Origin: Bin5 sp034422415
GTDB lineage: Bacteria; Chloroflexota; Anaerolineae; Caldilineales; Caldilineaceae
Direction of reading: 5' to 3'
NCBI GenBank assembly: GCA_965202955.1
Contig: OZ241871.1
Span: forward strand, 4,464,001-4,528,000
Length of the DNA stretch: 64,000 bases
Part shown: positions 36,469 through 44,826 of the stretch, one piece after another
Layout: every line of letters begins with the position of its first letter
Position numbering within the stretch: the stretch's first letter is position 1
The notes under the pieces: generated by a model
Told to the model about the DNA's origin: nothing
Databases searched by the model: none
Seen by the model: only the letters and a program-made list of their open reading frames with translations
Position numbers and translations under genes: made by a program

Positions 36469-37449
36469 ATGACTTCGCCATACCTGTCAGACCGAGATTG
36501 GGAACGGGGGGTGATCCGCTATCCTGACCCGGCGGTGGAGGTGCTGGATGACCGTTTCAGCCCGATCAGGATCGGCAACGCCGTGGTAGAGCGCCTTTAT
36601 ACTGGTTGCCGCTGGGCGGAGGGCCCCGTCTGGTTCGGCGACGCACGCTGCCTGATCTGGAGTGATATTCCGAACAACCGTATGTTACGCTGGCACGAAG
36701 AGACGGGCGAGGTCGACGTCTATCGCAGTCCGACTGGCCACAGCAACGGCAACACGCGCGACATGCAAGGCCGCCTGGTCACCTGCGAGCACACCGGCCG
36801 CCGCGTCACCCGCACCGAGCACGACGGCTCAATTACGGTGCTGATGGACAGTTTCGAAGGCAAGCCGATCAACTCGCCCAACGACGTCGTGGTGCACTCG
36901 GACGGCAGTGTCTGGTTCACTGATCCCGGCTACGGACTTCTGCTCAACTACGAGGGGTCGCGCGGCGAGGCGGAGCTGCCCAACCGGGTCTACCGGCTCG
37001 ACCCTGAAACAGGAGAGGCGACGATTGTGGCCGACGACTTTCTGCGCCCCAACGGCCTCTGCTTTTCGCCCGACGAAAGCCTGCTCTACATCGTCGACAC
37101 GGGCCGCTCGCACGACCCGGACGGGCCCTCCCATATCCGCGTTTTTGACGTAACCGCAGACAATCGACTGACAAACGGCAGGCTGTTCGTCGACATGAGT
37201 CCCGGTATGGCCGATGGCATTCGCTGCGACGTCGACGGCAATCTGTGGGCAGGAACCGGCTGGGCCGGACCGGGCTTTGACGGCGTCCATTGCTACGCCC
37301 CCGACGGCACGTGCATCGGTCAAATTCACTTGCCTGAGATTTGCGCCAACCTGTGCTTCGGGGGCGCGCTCAAGAACCGGCTCTTCATGGCGGGCAGTCA
37401 ATCGCTCTACGCCGTCTACCTTGAGACGAGCGGCGCCCAGCACCCCTAG
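36469..37449 (+). CDS. SMP-30/gluconolactonase/LRE-like protein, copy 1
   Basis: 326 residues, six-bladed beta-propeller lactonase family. Metal-site landmarks: the N-terminal Glu in RWAEGPVWF, the Asn/Asp in INSPNDVVVHSDGSVWFTDPGYG (cited as NSPNDVVV and WFTDPGYG), and NGLCFSPDESLLYIVDTG. The family opens sugar lactones to sugar acids using Ca2+ or Zn2+. It starts 46 nt after the transporter and has an AGGAGA element before ATG 36469. Neighbouring sugar-acid genes (37744, 39157) fit this role. Confidence 0.92.
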   Translation: MTSPYLSDRDWERGVIRYPDPAVEVLDDRFSPIRIGNAVVERLYTGCRWAEGPVWFGDARCLIWSDIPNNRMLRWHEETGEVDVYRSPTGHSNGNTRDMQGRLVTCEHTGRRVTRTEHDGSITVLMDSFEGKPINSPNDVVVHSDGSVWFTDPGYGLLLNYEGSRGEAELPNRVYRLDPETGEATIVADDFLRPNGLCFSPDESLLYIVDTGRSHDPDGPSHIRVFDVTADNRLTNGRLFVDMSPGMADGIRCDVDGNLWAGTGWAGPGFDGVHCYAPDGTCIGQIHLPEICANLCFGGALKNRLFMAGSQSLYAVYLETSGAQHP

Positions 37450-37491
37450 ACCCGACCAGAAATTTGCCCATTCCGAAAGGAGCAGAATGCG

Positions 37492-37713
37492 ATGCCCTAT
37501 TCGATTCAGTCGACGCTGCAGGAGCTTTTGAGCAACGAGCAGGCCAAGGCCGTGATAGAGAGGCACATGCCCGGCGCCTCCTCGCACCCCGATCTGCCGA
37601 TGGCGATGCACATGACGCTGCAACAGATCTCCTACTACCCTGAGGCGGCGCAGGCGGGCCTCACGCAGGAGAAGCTACAGGCGATTGACGCGGAGCTAAA
37701 GCTGCTGGGTTGA
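37492..37713 (+). CDS. Small helical protein, 73 residues
   Basis: Starts at ATG 37492 with an AAAGGAG element upstream. The sequence (LQELLSNEQAKAVIERHMPG, HPDLPMAMHMTLQQIS) resembles the short helical unit found alone or at the C-terminus of some glycoside hydrolases, where ARAVLERHLPGL-like motifs occur. It lies 42 nt after the gluconolactonase gene, so the two may be co-expressed. Function unknown. Confidence 0.65.
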   Translation: MPYSIQSTLQELLSNEQAKAVIERHMPGASSHPDLPMAMHMTLQQISYYPEAAQAGLTQEKLQAIDAELKLLG

Positions 37714-37743
37714 GGCAATGCAGGAGAGGCGGCCGCGCACCGC

Positions 37744-38481
37744 TCAGCAGTTACCGCGATTACGCGCCATCTCGAAGGCGTCATCCTGGGGCCTATAGTT
37801 GAGGCGCTCATTTGTGTCGGTCATGTCCAGCCGCTTGTAGCGGTTGTCGGAAATGCCGTGAAAATTGCCGAACATCACATCGTCGCCGGCGTCGACAGCC
37901 GCTGCGATCAGCCCCGCGTTGTCTTCCAGCGTCTGGATGATGTCGACATACTCGTGGTCCCAGTGAATCATCTCAGAGTCCCGGTACTGCACCGCACCGA
38001 AACGCAGGCACAGTGACGACAGGCCGTGTGTATGCGAGTAATAACGTGCCAGCGCCTCGCCCCAGCATTTTGTCGCCCCGTACAGGTTGATCGGGTAGAC
38101 CGGCATCGCCGTATGCACCTGCTGGTCGACCGGGTAGCCCAGGACTGCGTTGATGCTGCTGGCATAGACGACGCGCCGGCATCCGGCCTGACGAGCCGCC
38201 TCAAACACGTTGTACGTTGCAATCACGTTGTCGGGCAGCAGACTATCCCAAGGGGCATCCATATTGGGGTTGGCTCCCAGATGTACCACCGTGTCCACCC
38301 CGTCGAAGAGTGGGCGGATGGCGTCCATGTCGCTCAGGTTTGCCTTGGAAAAGGGCACTCCTTTCGGGTCTGCCGGTTCGACAATATCCGTCAAAAGAAA
38401 TTCATACTTGTGGGCGTAGGCATTGTGAAAGAAACTGCCAATCTTACCGGCCGCGCCGGTCAGCAGTAGTTTGCGAGTCAT
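37744..38481 (-). CDS. NAD-dependent epimerase/dehydrogenase (uronate dehydrogenase-like SDR)
   Basis: 245 residues from ATG 38481 (frame open to 38538, but the upstream part includes remnant sequence of the neighbouring pseudogene). Extended SDR: NAD motif LLTGAAGKIGSFF, DTVVHLGANPNMDAPWD, VVYASSINAVLGYP (catalytic Ser) and YPINLYGATKCWGEALA (YxxxK). The pattern resembles uronate dehydrogenase, which oxidises hexuronates to aldarolactones. That would supply substrates to the SMP-30 lactonases nearby. Assignment to uronate is inference. Confidence 0.82.
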   Translation of the reverse strand: MTRKLLLTGAAGKIGSFFHNAYAHKYEFLLTDIVEPADPKGVPFSKANLSDMDAIRPLFDGVDTVVHLGANPNMDAPWDSLLPDNVIATYNVFEAARQAGCRRVVYASSINAVLGYPVDQQVHTAMPVYPINLYGATKCWGEALARYYSHTHGLSSLCLRFGAVQYRDSEMIHWDHEYVDIIQTLEDNAGLIAAAVDAGDDVMFGNFHGISDNRYKRLDMTDTNERLNYRPQDDAFEMARNRGNC

Positions 38482-38534
38482 GACCGTCCCTTTGATTCTT
38501 GTGCCACTTGAAAGCAAAAATTTTTTCCACGACT

Positions 38535-39055
38535 TCACTCTTTTGCAAGCACAGCAACATATCCTCCGGTCCCACTTTCAAGGACCACTGCAACGCGCCA
38601 GCCGGTCCCCTCTACAATCTCCTCCATCTCATCTTGCGATACCATACGGTATCGAACTGGCCCAGCGAGTTGTCCACGCGGTGGAAAGGCAGTTGCCGAA
38701 CGTCATGCACGCCTCTCCGACGGCAGACCTCGAGGATTCCCGCGGAGACGTCGATGCCTACAACCTCGTGCCCCTTCTCCTGCAGGTACAGCGCAAAACG
38801 GCCTGCGCCAACGCCGGCATCTAGGACACGAACCCGCACAAATGCCATCGAGTCTTTCACATGATCGGGCCACTCGTCATAGGACGAGAAGTACATCGGC
38901 AGATTGTCGGTGGCTGCCACAAAGCCATCGTCCCGCTCGATGACCTCTATGCATTTTACGCCTGCTGAGCAATCCGAAAGCAGCAATCCCCACGCGTCCG
39001 TCAAACGCTTTGCCCTCGTCATTTTCCCTCCGGTTTCGCCCTTTGCCAGCCACAA
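38535..39055 (-). pseudogene. SAM-dependent methyltransferase remnant with internal deletion
   Basis: The first 130 residues (from ATG 39055) carry an intact class I methyltransferase start: VLDAGVGAGRFALYLQEKGH (motif I), VVGIDVSAGILEVC (motif II) and GQFDTV. The reading frame then runs into the C-terminal end of such an enzyme in a different frame: MVSQDEMEEIVEGTGWRVAV, ending GYVAVLAKE with TGA at 38535-38537. The middle of the protein, about 80-90 residues in homologous enzymes, is missing. The junction lies near 38625-38640. This looks like a deletion-derived pseudogene. Confidence 0.75.
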
Positions 39056-39156
39056 AAACGCTTGTCCATCTTACTCCTCCGTGTTATAAAGGGCAAGCAA
39101 AAGCCTTCCTGAAAAATACGGGATAGACCGGTTCAATTTCCAAAAAGGAATGGGAT

Positions 39157-41175
39157 ATGTCCAGTACAGACGCCGCCCAAATCCCCGTTGACAACAACGA
39201 CCGCGAACTCTTCAACGTGCAGACTAACGCTGCCGGTCCCGGTGGCTCGCTGCCTCTCGACGAGGAGTTCCTGCGCAACGCGCCCAGCGGCGACATATTC
39301 GGCCTCACCCAGGACGCGGGAATGGGCTGGTCGCCGCGCGGTCTGCGCAACCCGGAGTTCCTGATCCTGAGTACGCAGGGCGGCATCCGCGCGCCGGACG
39401 GCACGCCGGTCGCGCTTGGCTATCATACAGGACACTGGGAAGTCGGGCTGTTGATGGAGGCGGCCGCCGCGCGGCTCAAGGAGCTCGGCATGGTCCCGTT
39501 CGCCGGTTTCGTCACAGACCCTTGCGACGGCCGCACGCAGGGCACGACCGGGATGATGGACTCGCTGCCCTACCGCAACGATGCGGCCGTGGTCCTGCGG
39601 CGTCTGATCAGGTCGCTGCCTACGCGAAAGGGCGTGTTGGGCGTCGCCACCTGCGACAAGGGCCTGCCCGCCATGATGATTGCGCTTGCCTCGCAGCGGG
39701 AGCTGCCGGTCGTGCTCGTGCCGGGCGGGGTTACGCTGCCGCCGACGGATGGCGAGGACGCCGGCAAGATCCAAACGATCGGGGCCCGCTTCGCCCAGGG
39801 CGAGATCACGATGGAAGAGGCCGCTGAACTGGGCTGCCGCGCCTGCGCATCGCCCGGGGGAGGCTGCCAGTTCCTTGGCACAGCCGCCACCTCGCAGATC
39901 GTAGCCGAAGCGCTGGGACTCACGCTCATGCATGCTGCGCTCGCGCCTTCGGGTCAGCCGATCTGGCTGGAGATGGCCGATCGTTCGGCGCGGGCCCTGG
40001 TATCACTACACGAAAACGAGATTCCCAGCGCCGACATCCTCACCGAAGATGCGCTGCACAACGCCATGGTCGTGCACGCGGCCTTCGGCGGTTCCACCAA
40101 CCTGCTGCTGCACATCCCGGCGGTGGCGCACGCGGCTGGGCTGCCCCGCCCCTCGGTCGCCGACTGGCAGCGGATCAACGCCGAGGTGCCGCGACTCGTC
40201 GACGTCCTGCCCAACGGCCCGAAGGGGCATCCGACGATCCAGGCCTTCCTGGCCGGCGGCGTGCCGGAAGTGATGCTCCATCTGCGCGACCTCGACCTGT
40301 TGCGCCTGGACGCGCTCACCGTCCACGGCCAGCGTCTGGGAGATCTGCTCGACGAATGGGCGGGCAGCGAACGGCGCAAGCGGCTGCGCGAACGGCTGTT
40401 CAGCGCCGACGGCGTCGACCCGGATGACGTCATCATGGACGCGCGCAGCGCAGCCGCCAGGGGACTGACGAGCACGGTCACCTTCCCGACTGGAAACCTG
40501 GCCCCGGAAGGCTCGGTCATCAAGAGCACGGCGATCGATCCATCGGTCGTCGACGAGGACGGCGTCTATCGCAACACCGGGAATGCCCGCGTTTTCGTGA
40601 GCGAACGGGAGGCGATCGCCGCCATCAAAGGCAACCACGACCGGCCGGTCAAGGCGGGTGATATTCTGGTTTTGATCGGGCGCGGCCCGATGGGGAGTGG
40701 GATGGAGGAGACCTACCAGCTGACTTCGGCGCTGCGCTACCTGCCGTTCGGCAAGCACGTTGCACTGCTCACCGACGCCAGGTTTTCGGGCGTCAGCACT
40801 GGCGCGTGCATCGGCCACATCGGCCCGGAGGCGCTGGCCGGGGGCGCGATCGGACGCGTGCAGGAAGGTGACAGGATCCGGATCGAGGTGGATACGGTGA
40901 ATCTTCTCGGCAGCATCGATCTGATCGCCGAGCCGCAGGCGAACGGCAACGGAAGCGGCCCAACGTTGGCCGAGCAGCGGCGGGCGGGGTCTGGAATGCT
41001 GGAGAAACGCTCGCCCCATCCCGACCTGGCCGGTGACCCGCGCCTGCCGGCCGACACGAGGCTGTGGGCGGCGCTGCAAGCGGTCAGCGGGGGCACGTGG
41101 GGTGGCTGCGTCTACGACACGGACCGCATCCTCAAAGTACTGGAGGCGGGAGAGAAGGCGCTTTCCGGCTCCTGA
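39157..41175 (+). CDS. YjhG/YagF-family sugar-acid dehydratase (IlvD/Edd superfamily)
   Basis: 672 residues. It belongs to the IlvD/Edd superfamily of Fe-S dehydratases, close to the YjhG/YagF D-xylonate dehydratases (opening LFNVQTNAAGPGGSLPLDEEFL; VTDPCDGRTQGTTGMMDSLPYRND; TCDKGLPAMMIALAS; ASPGGGCQFLGTAATSQ; all quoted in part). Conserved Cys in DPCDG, TCDKG and GGGCQF are consistent with Fe-S cluster ligands. It converts a sugar acid to its 2-keto-3-deoxy derivative. It stands alone on the plus strand, with SD-like AAAAAGGAATGGG before ATG 39157. Confidence 0.92.
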   Translation: MSSTDAAQIPVDNNDRELFNVQTNAAGPGGSLPLDEEFLRNAPSGDIFGLTQDAGMGWSPRGLRNPEFLILSTQGGIRAPDGTPVALGYHTGHWEVGLLMEAAAARLKELGMVPFAGFVTDPCDGRTQGTTGMMDSLPYRNDAAVVLRRLIRSLPTRKGVLGVATCDKGLPAMMIALASQRELPVVLVPGGVTLPPTDGEDAGKIQTIGARFAQGEITMEEAAELGCRACASPGGGCQFLGTAATSQIVAEALGLTLMHAALAPSGQPIWLEMADRSARALVSLHENEIPSADILTEDALHNAMVVHAAFGGSTNLLLHIPAVAHAAGLPRPSVADWQRINAEVPRLVDVLPNGPKGHPTIQAFLAGGVPEVMLHLRDLDLLRLDALTVHGQRLGDLLDEWAGSERRKRLRERLFSADGVDPDDVIMDARSAAARGLTSTVTFPTGNLAPEGSVIKSTAIDPSVVDEDGVYRNTGNARVFVSEREAIAAIKGNHDRPVKAGDILVLIGRGPMGSGMEETYQLTSALRYLPFGKHVALLTDARFSGVSTGACIGHIGPEALAGGAIGRVQEGDRIRIEVDTVNLLGSIDLIAEPQANGNGSGPTLAEQRRAGSGMLEKRSPHPDLAGDPRLPADTRLWAALQAVSGGTWGGCVYDTDRILKVLEAGEKALSGS

Positions 41176-41230
41176 CAGTACCGACTTCCCCTACCTCTTC
41201 CTAGGCGCGACCGCCCGCGGGCGAATTGAT

Positions 41231-41890
41231 TCAGGGATCGCTACAGTCGCGCGTAAATCCACACAACTCGCAGATGATCTTGCAATGCCGCTTGCTCACC
41301 GTCCCGCCGCACAGCCAGCAATATGTGTCGTCGGCTGGCTGGTATACCGGCTTGGCATCAGTCTCCCTTGCACATTCGCTGTGCCTGTACTTCTCCCGCT
41401 CGATCTGCCCGGCGGGGCCATAAAACGTGGCCTCGTAGCCCTGGAATTCGCCGTCCAGGTAGCGGAATTTGGCCGAGAAAAACCGCTCTTCGAAGATCCA
41501 CGGGATAAACATCCTGTCACCCGGCCACAGATTCAGCGCTGGCAGCTTGTCGTTGTCGATCCAGGCCAGCACGCCCTCGGGCGAGTCAATCAGAGACCCG
41601 GTCCATTGCGGCGCGACGAAGATCCAGATATACCAGTCGGCCTCGGCGTCAAATTTGGGAAACGTGATCTGGCCGCGCAGGACCGGGTCGCGGCAGACGA
41701 GGCCGCTCTCCTCGTAGACCTCGCGCACCACGCACTCCTCCGGCGATTCACCCGGCTCGAACTTGCCGCCCAGCCCGTTCCACTTGCCTTGGTGGTAGTC
41801 GTTCTCTCGCTTCACCCTGTGCAACATCAGCGTCTGGCCCGGCCGCTGAACGTAGCAGAGCGTGGCAAGCCTTAATCCGTTTACAGCCAT
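41231..41890 (-). CDS. Nudix hydrolase with C-terminal zinc-ribbon-like tail
   Basis: 219 residues. The Nudix box is complete: GGKFEPGESPEECVVREVYEESGL (GX5EX7REUXEEXGU; split here as GGKFEPGES and REVYEESGL). The N-terminus (LCYVQRPGQTLMLHRVKREND) matches the 8-oxo-dGTP diphosphatase-like group. The last ~30 residues carry two CxxC pairs: CWLCGG and CELCG, followed by FTRDCSDP. This resembles a small zinc ribbon. Its start lies 2 nt after the stop of the E1-beta gene, so the two are translationally linked. Confidence 0.88.
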   Translation of the reverse strand: MAVNGLRLATLCYVQRPGQTLMLHRVKRENDYHQGKWNGLGGKFEPGESPEECVVREVYEESGLVCRDPVLRGQITFPKFDAEADWYIWIFVAPQWTGSLIDSPEGVLAWIDNDKLPALNLWPGDRMFIPWIFEERFFSAKFRYLDGEFQGYEATFYGPAGQIEREKYRHSECARETDAKPVYQPADDTYCWLCGGTVSKRHCKIICELCGFTRDCSDP

Positions 41891-41892
41891 AG

Positions 41893-42879
41893 TCAGAACT
41901 CCGCCAGCGCCTGGGCGCGCTCGAAGATCTTGGCCGCGCTGGGGCGGTAGGCGTCCTCGAGCGGCGGGCTGAAGGGGACGGGGATGTCGAGCCCGGTCAG
42001 CCGCTCGATGGGCGCGTCAAGCCACTCGAACGCCTCCTGCGCGATCAGGGCGGCCACCTCGGCGCCGATTCCGGTATTGCCGGTTGCGCTGTGGACGATC
42101 AGCACTTTGCCGGTCTTGCGCGCCGTTGCGAGCACCGCGTCGGTGTCCAGCGGCTTAAGCGTGCGCAGGTCGAGAATCTCGGCTTGGATGCCCTGCTCGC
42201 TCAGCTGCTGCGCGGCCTGTTTCGCCTCTCGCACTTGGGCGCCGTAGGTGATAATCGACATGTCAGCGCCCGCGCGCACGGTCTGCGCGGCGCCGATTGG
42301 CACCACGTAATCGCCCTCGGGCACCTCGCCTCGCTCCGAACGGTAGAGGATTTTGCTCTCCAGGTAGATGACCGGGTTGTTGTCGCGGATCGAGGCGATC
42401 AGCAGTCCCTTGGCATCGACGGGGGTCGCCGGTGCGACGACCTTCAGGCCTGGCGAGTGGGTGAACCAGGCCTCCGGGTTCTGGCTGTGGAATGGGCCGG
42501 AGCGCAGGCCGCCGTCGCACGGCGCGCGAATCACCCACGGGACGGCGCCGCCCCAGCGGTAATGGTTGGTCGCGGCGAACTGAACGATGCTGTCGAAGCC
42601 GCTGGTGATAAAGTCGGCGAACTGCATCTCGATCACCGGGCGCATGCCCATCAGCGACATGCCGGTGCCCATGCTGATGAAGGCGTTTTCGCACATTGGC
42701 GTGTTGAAGATGCGCTCGGGCGGATACTTGTCGGTCAGAGGTTTCGTGACCTTGAATGCGCCGCCGAAGGGGCCGGCCACATCTTCGCCGAAGATGACCA
42801 CCTCTTCGTCGCGCGCCATTTCGATGTCGAGCGCCTCGGTGATCGCTGCGATATAGGTCAACTCCCGCGTTCCGCTCAT
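41893..42879 (-). CDS. 2-oxoacid dehydrogenase E1 component, beta subunit
   Basis: 328 residues from ATG 42879, chosen because AGGAG precedes it at the right distance; an earlier ATG at 42894 adds five residues. It is a typical transketolase-like E1-beta (EALDIEMARDEEVVIFGEDVA, RIFNTPMCENAFISMGTGMS, QFAATNHYRWGG; cited in part). With an alpha subunit it decarboxylates pyruvate, branched-chain 2-oxoacids or acetoin using thiamine diphosphate. No E1-alpha, E2 or E3 gene is next to it. Its partner must be elsewhere. Confidence 0.92.
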   Translation of the reverse strand: MSGTRELTYIAAITEALDIEMARDEEVVIFGEDVAGPFGGAFKVTKPLTDKYPPERIFNTPMCENAFISMGTGMSLMGMRPVIEMQFADFITSGFDSIVQFAATNHYRWGGAVPWVIRAPCDGGLRSGPFHSQNPEAWFTHSPGLKVVAPATPVDAKGLLIASIRDNNPVIYLESKILYRSERGEVPEGDYVVPIGAAQTVRAGADMSIITYGAQVREAKQAAQQLSEQGIQAEILDLRTLKPLDTDAVLATARKTGKVLIVHSATGNTGIGAEVAALIAQEAFEWLDAPIERLTGLDIPVPFSPPLEDAYRPSAAKIFERAQALAEF

Positions 42880-43289
42880 CTTGCTTCTCCTCACAGTTCC
42901 CGCTCTACTGTGCTCCCACTGGCCTTGCGAGAACTGTTGGGCGCCATTTTACCATAAGCGGGCCGTAAACGCGCCGATGGCGAGAGTTGTGATATACTGT
43001 CGGCGACTGAACAGACGTGCGGTGCAAGGAGACGCTGAGAAGAAGAGTGCGAACCATATCACGAAGGCTACGCAATCGGAACGTAGAGTTGAATTCTTTG
43101 ACGAGGGATTTCCGGTAAACGCCTCTGTTACCATGGTCGGGCTTTCCCTATTCCACTATTGGTACCCCTCCACCACCAAATTGCTCAGCAATGCGGCTGG
43201 CAACGCATTCTCAATACAGCCCCGGAAACAGAGTCGTTCCCTGCGGGACGAGCGAGAGCCGTGAGATGAACGAAACCGGAGGTGACTAC
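42880..43289. other. Divergent intergenic region before the HicB-HicA pair
   Basis: About 410 nt between E1-beta (minus) and hicB (plus). A TATACT box lies at about 42993-42998 on the plus strand (GTGATATACTG), but no -35 match is found at the proper spacing. Short open frames extend hicB upstream but look non-coding. No other element recognised. Confidence 0.35.
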
Positions 43290-43502
43290 ATGGAGCCAAT
43301 CGAAATCATCTTTGAAGTTACCGAAGCGGCCGAGGGGGGATTCGATGCCAGGGCTCTAGGTTATGACATCTTCACCCAAGGAGAGGACTGGGCCGACCTG
43401 AAGGAGATGGTAAAGGACGCGATTCGATGCCACTTTGACGATGAATTTATGCCCAGAACAGTGAGGCTTCACCTCGTCAAAGATGAATTGATCGCAGTAT
43501 GA
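43290..43502 (+). CDS. hicB: HicB-like antitoxin
   Basis: 70 residues from ATG 43290, preceded by GGAGGTG at 6-nt spacing; an ATG at 43266 is less likely. The sequence IEIIFEVTEAAEGGFDARALG, DIFTQGEDWADLKEMVKDAIRCHF (quoted in part) matches the short HicB family with a partial RNase-H-like fold and no obvious DNA-binding tail. Such proteins are often mislabelled in databases as 2-oxoisovalerate dehydrogenase subunits. It overlaps hicA by ATGA. It is expected to block the HicA mRNA interferase. Confidence 0.82.
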   Translation: MEPIEIIFEVTEAAEGGFDARALGYDIFTQGEDWADLKEMVKDAIRCHFDDEFMPRTVRLHLVKDELIAV

Positions 43503-43750
43503 GGCTGCCCCGAGATCTGTCCGGCGACAATTTGACCAGTCTGCTCCGCCGCCACTATGGGTACCGGTTCCTTCGACAAAGAGGCAGCCACATCACAGTG
43601 ACCGTCGAAGTCAGGAACACAGAACATCGACTAACTGTTCCTCGCCACCAGCAGTTACGTGTTGGCACATTGAACTCCATCCTTTCTGCCGTAGCCGAAC
43701 ACTTGGGGATGTCACGTGATGAAGTGCGGCGCGAATTGTTTGGGCAGTAA
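43499..43750 (+). CDS. hicA: HicA-like mRNA interferase toxin
   Basis: 83 residues; start ATG 43499 overlaps the hicB stop (ATGA). The HicA double-stranded-RNA-binding-like fold is clear: LPRDLSGDNLTSLLRRHYGYRF (partial), then RQRGSHITV with the catalytic His in the G-S-H motif, and RLTVPRHQQLRVGTLNSILSAV. HicA toxins cleave mRNA when free of HicB. The antitoxin-first order is the reverse of the classic hicA-hicB arrangement. Confidence 0.88.
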   Translation: MRLPRDLSGDNLTSLLRRHYGYRFLRQRGSHITVTVEVRNTEHRLTVPRHQQLRVGTLNSILSAVAEHLGMSRDEVRRELFGQ

Positions 43751-43905
43751 ACCAGCAACTTAGACGGCCCACATTAACCCCACTGCCCCTTCGTCGGCGC
43801 ACCATAGGAGATTTGGGCCAGTCAGGAGAAATCTGGCTGTGCTCCCGAGATTCAACTGCAATGATGCTGAATTCGCCGTAACGAAAACAGGGCCTGATCA
43901 ACAAT

Positions 43906-44730
43906 ATGAGTTCGATCGGCGAGAACGACACCAAGCCAGCACCCTCTGTCCCGCTGCCAGCCAATGACGGGAAGAATCCCGAATACATGCCGTCAGGCGA
44001 CAACTGGCAAGCGCTCAAACTGATTTCGGAAACCACAAAGCGCTCGGTTGATGGTTGGCGTCCCCAGATCGACCACCTGACCGACCTGTTGGGATGTCAC
44101 AGCGACGCAGCGCTCTACCTGCGCAAACGTGTGCATGGCAAAACAACTCTATTCCAGCACTTGGTGATTGCCAATCATCTCTCTGCTTCAGTCTTCCTGA
44201 AGGATTCCCTTCACCTCGTCCAAGTCGGTTCGCTCGCCAGCTCAACTGTACTCCTGAAACCTGTTGTCGAAATCCTCCTGGAATTACAGTATCTTATGCG
44301 GTTTCCCAACGAGGCCGAGACCTATTTCGATAAGACTGGAAAACGCAACGCAAGGCCAAGCGGAGGCAAGACTGCCGCAAGTCCCCAGGGAACTCTTCGA
44401 TTCAAACCAATCGAAGACTTGATCAAGCCACTGAAGTCACGCAAAGGGCATGCCCCCGACAGTTTCGATGAGCGCTTGGTCGATCAGTGGCAGTTGCTGT
44501 CGGATGCAGCGCCCAATCCTTCCCCTGAGCTCCTTGGCACGACCCCGGGAGGACAACAATTGGAATGGAGAACAACGCTTGCCGCACTGGAGCACGTCGC
44601 CTTTGACACCGCCAGGCAACTCTTTGAGATCGATGAAGACTTTTCAAAGCTCTTCGATCAGGAACAGGAATTCCGCAAGACAGTACTAAACCTATCCTTT
44701 AGCGGGGCCGCCTTCTCGTCCCTGGGGTGA
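43906..44730 (+). CDS. Hypothetical protein, 274 residues
   Basis: No firm family assignment. It is largely alpha-helical with a conserved-looking centre: HLVIANHLSASVFLKDSLHLVQ, STVLLKPVVEILLELQYLMRFP (partial). The pattern resembles DUF5677-type proteins, but this cannot be confirmed by eye. No signal peptide or membrane segment. It starts at ATG 43906 and stands alone downstream of the HicB-HicA pair, in a region of lower GC impression, suggesting accessory DNA. Confidence 0.6.
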   Translation: MSSIGENDTKPAPSVPLPANDGKNPEYMPSGDNWQALKLISETTKRSVDGWRPQIDHLTDLLGCHSDAALYLRKRVHGKTTLFQHLVIANHLSASVFLKDSLHLVQVGSLASSTVLLKPVVEILLELQYLMRFPNEAETYFDKTGKRNARPSGGKTAASPQGTLRFKPIEDLIKPLKSRKGHAPDSFDERLVDQWQLLSDAAPNPSPELLGTTPGGQQLEWRTTLAALEHVAFDTARQLFEIDEDFSKLFDQEQEFRKTVLNLSFSGAAFSSLG

Positions 44731-44826
44731 GTGCATCGCTTATTCTGTCAAATTGGTCCACCTAGGCACCAACCCATGCGCCCTGCGCTAGCACTTCGCA
44801 AATAGTCCAAACGCTTGGAGACCCCA

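Noticed and set aside
41212..41223. Perfect 12-bp palindrome CGCCCGCGGGCG between convergent genes
   Set aside because: No loop is possible and there is no T run; may be chance in GC-rich DNA.
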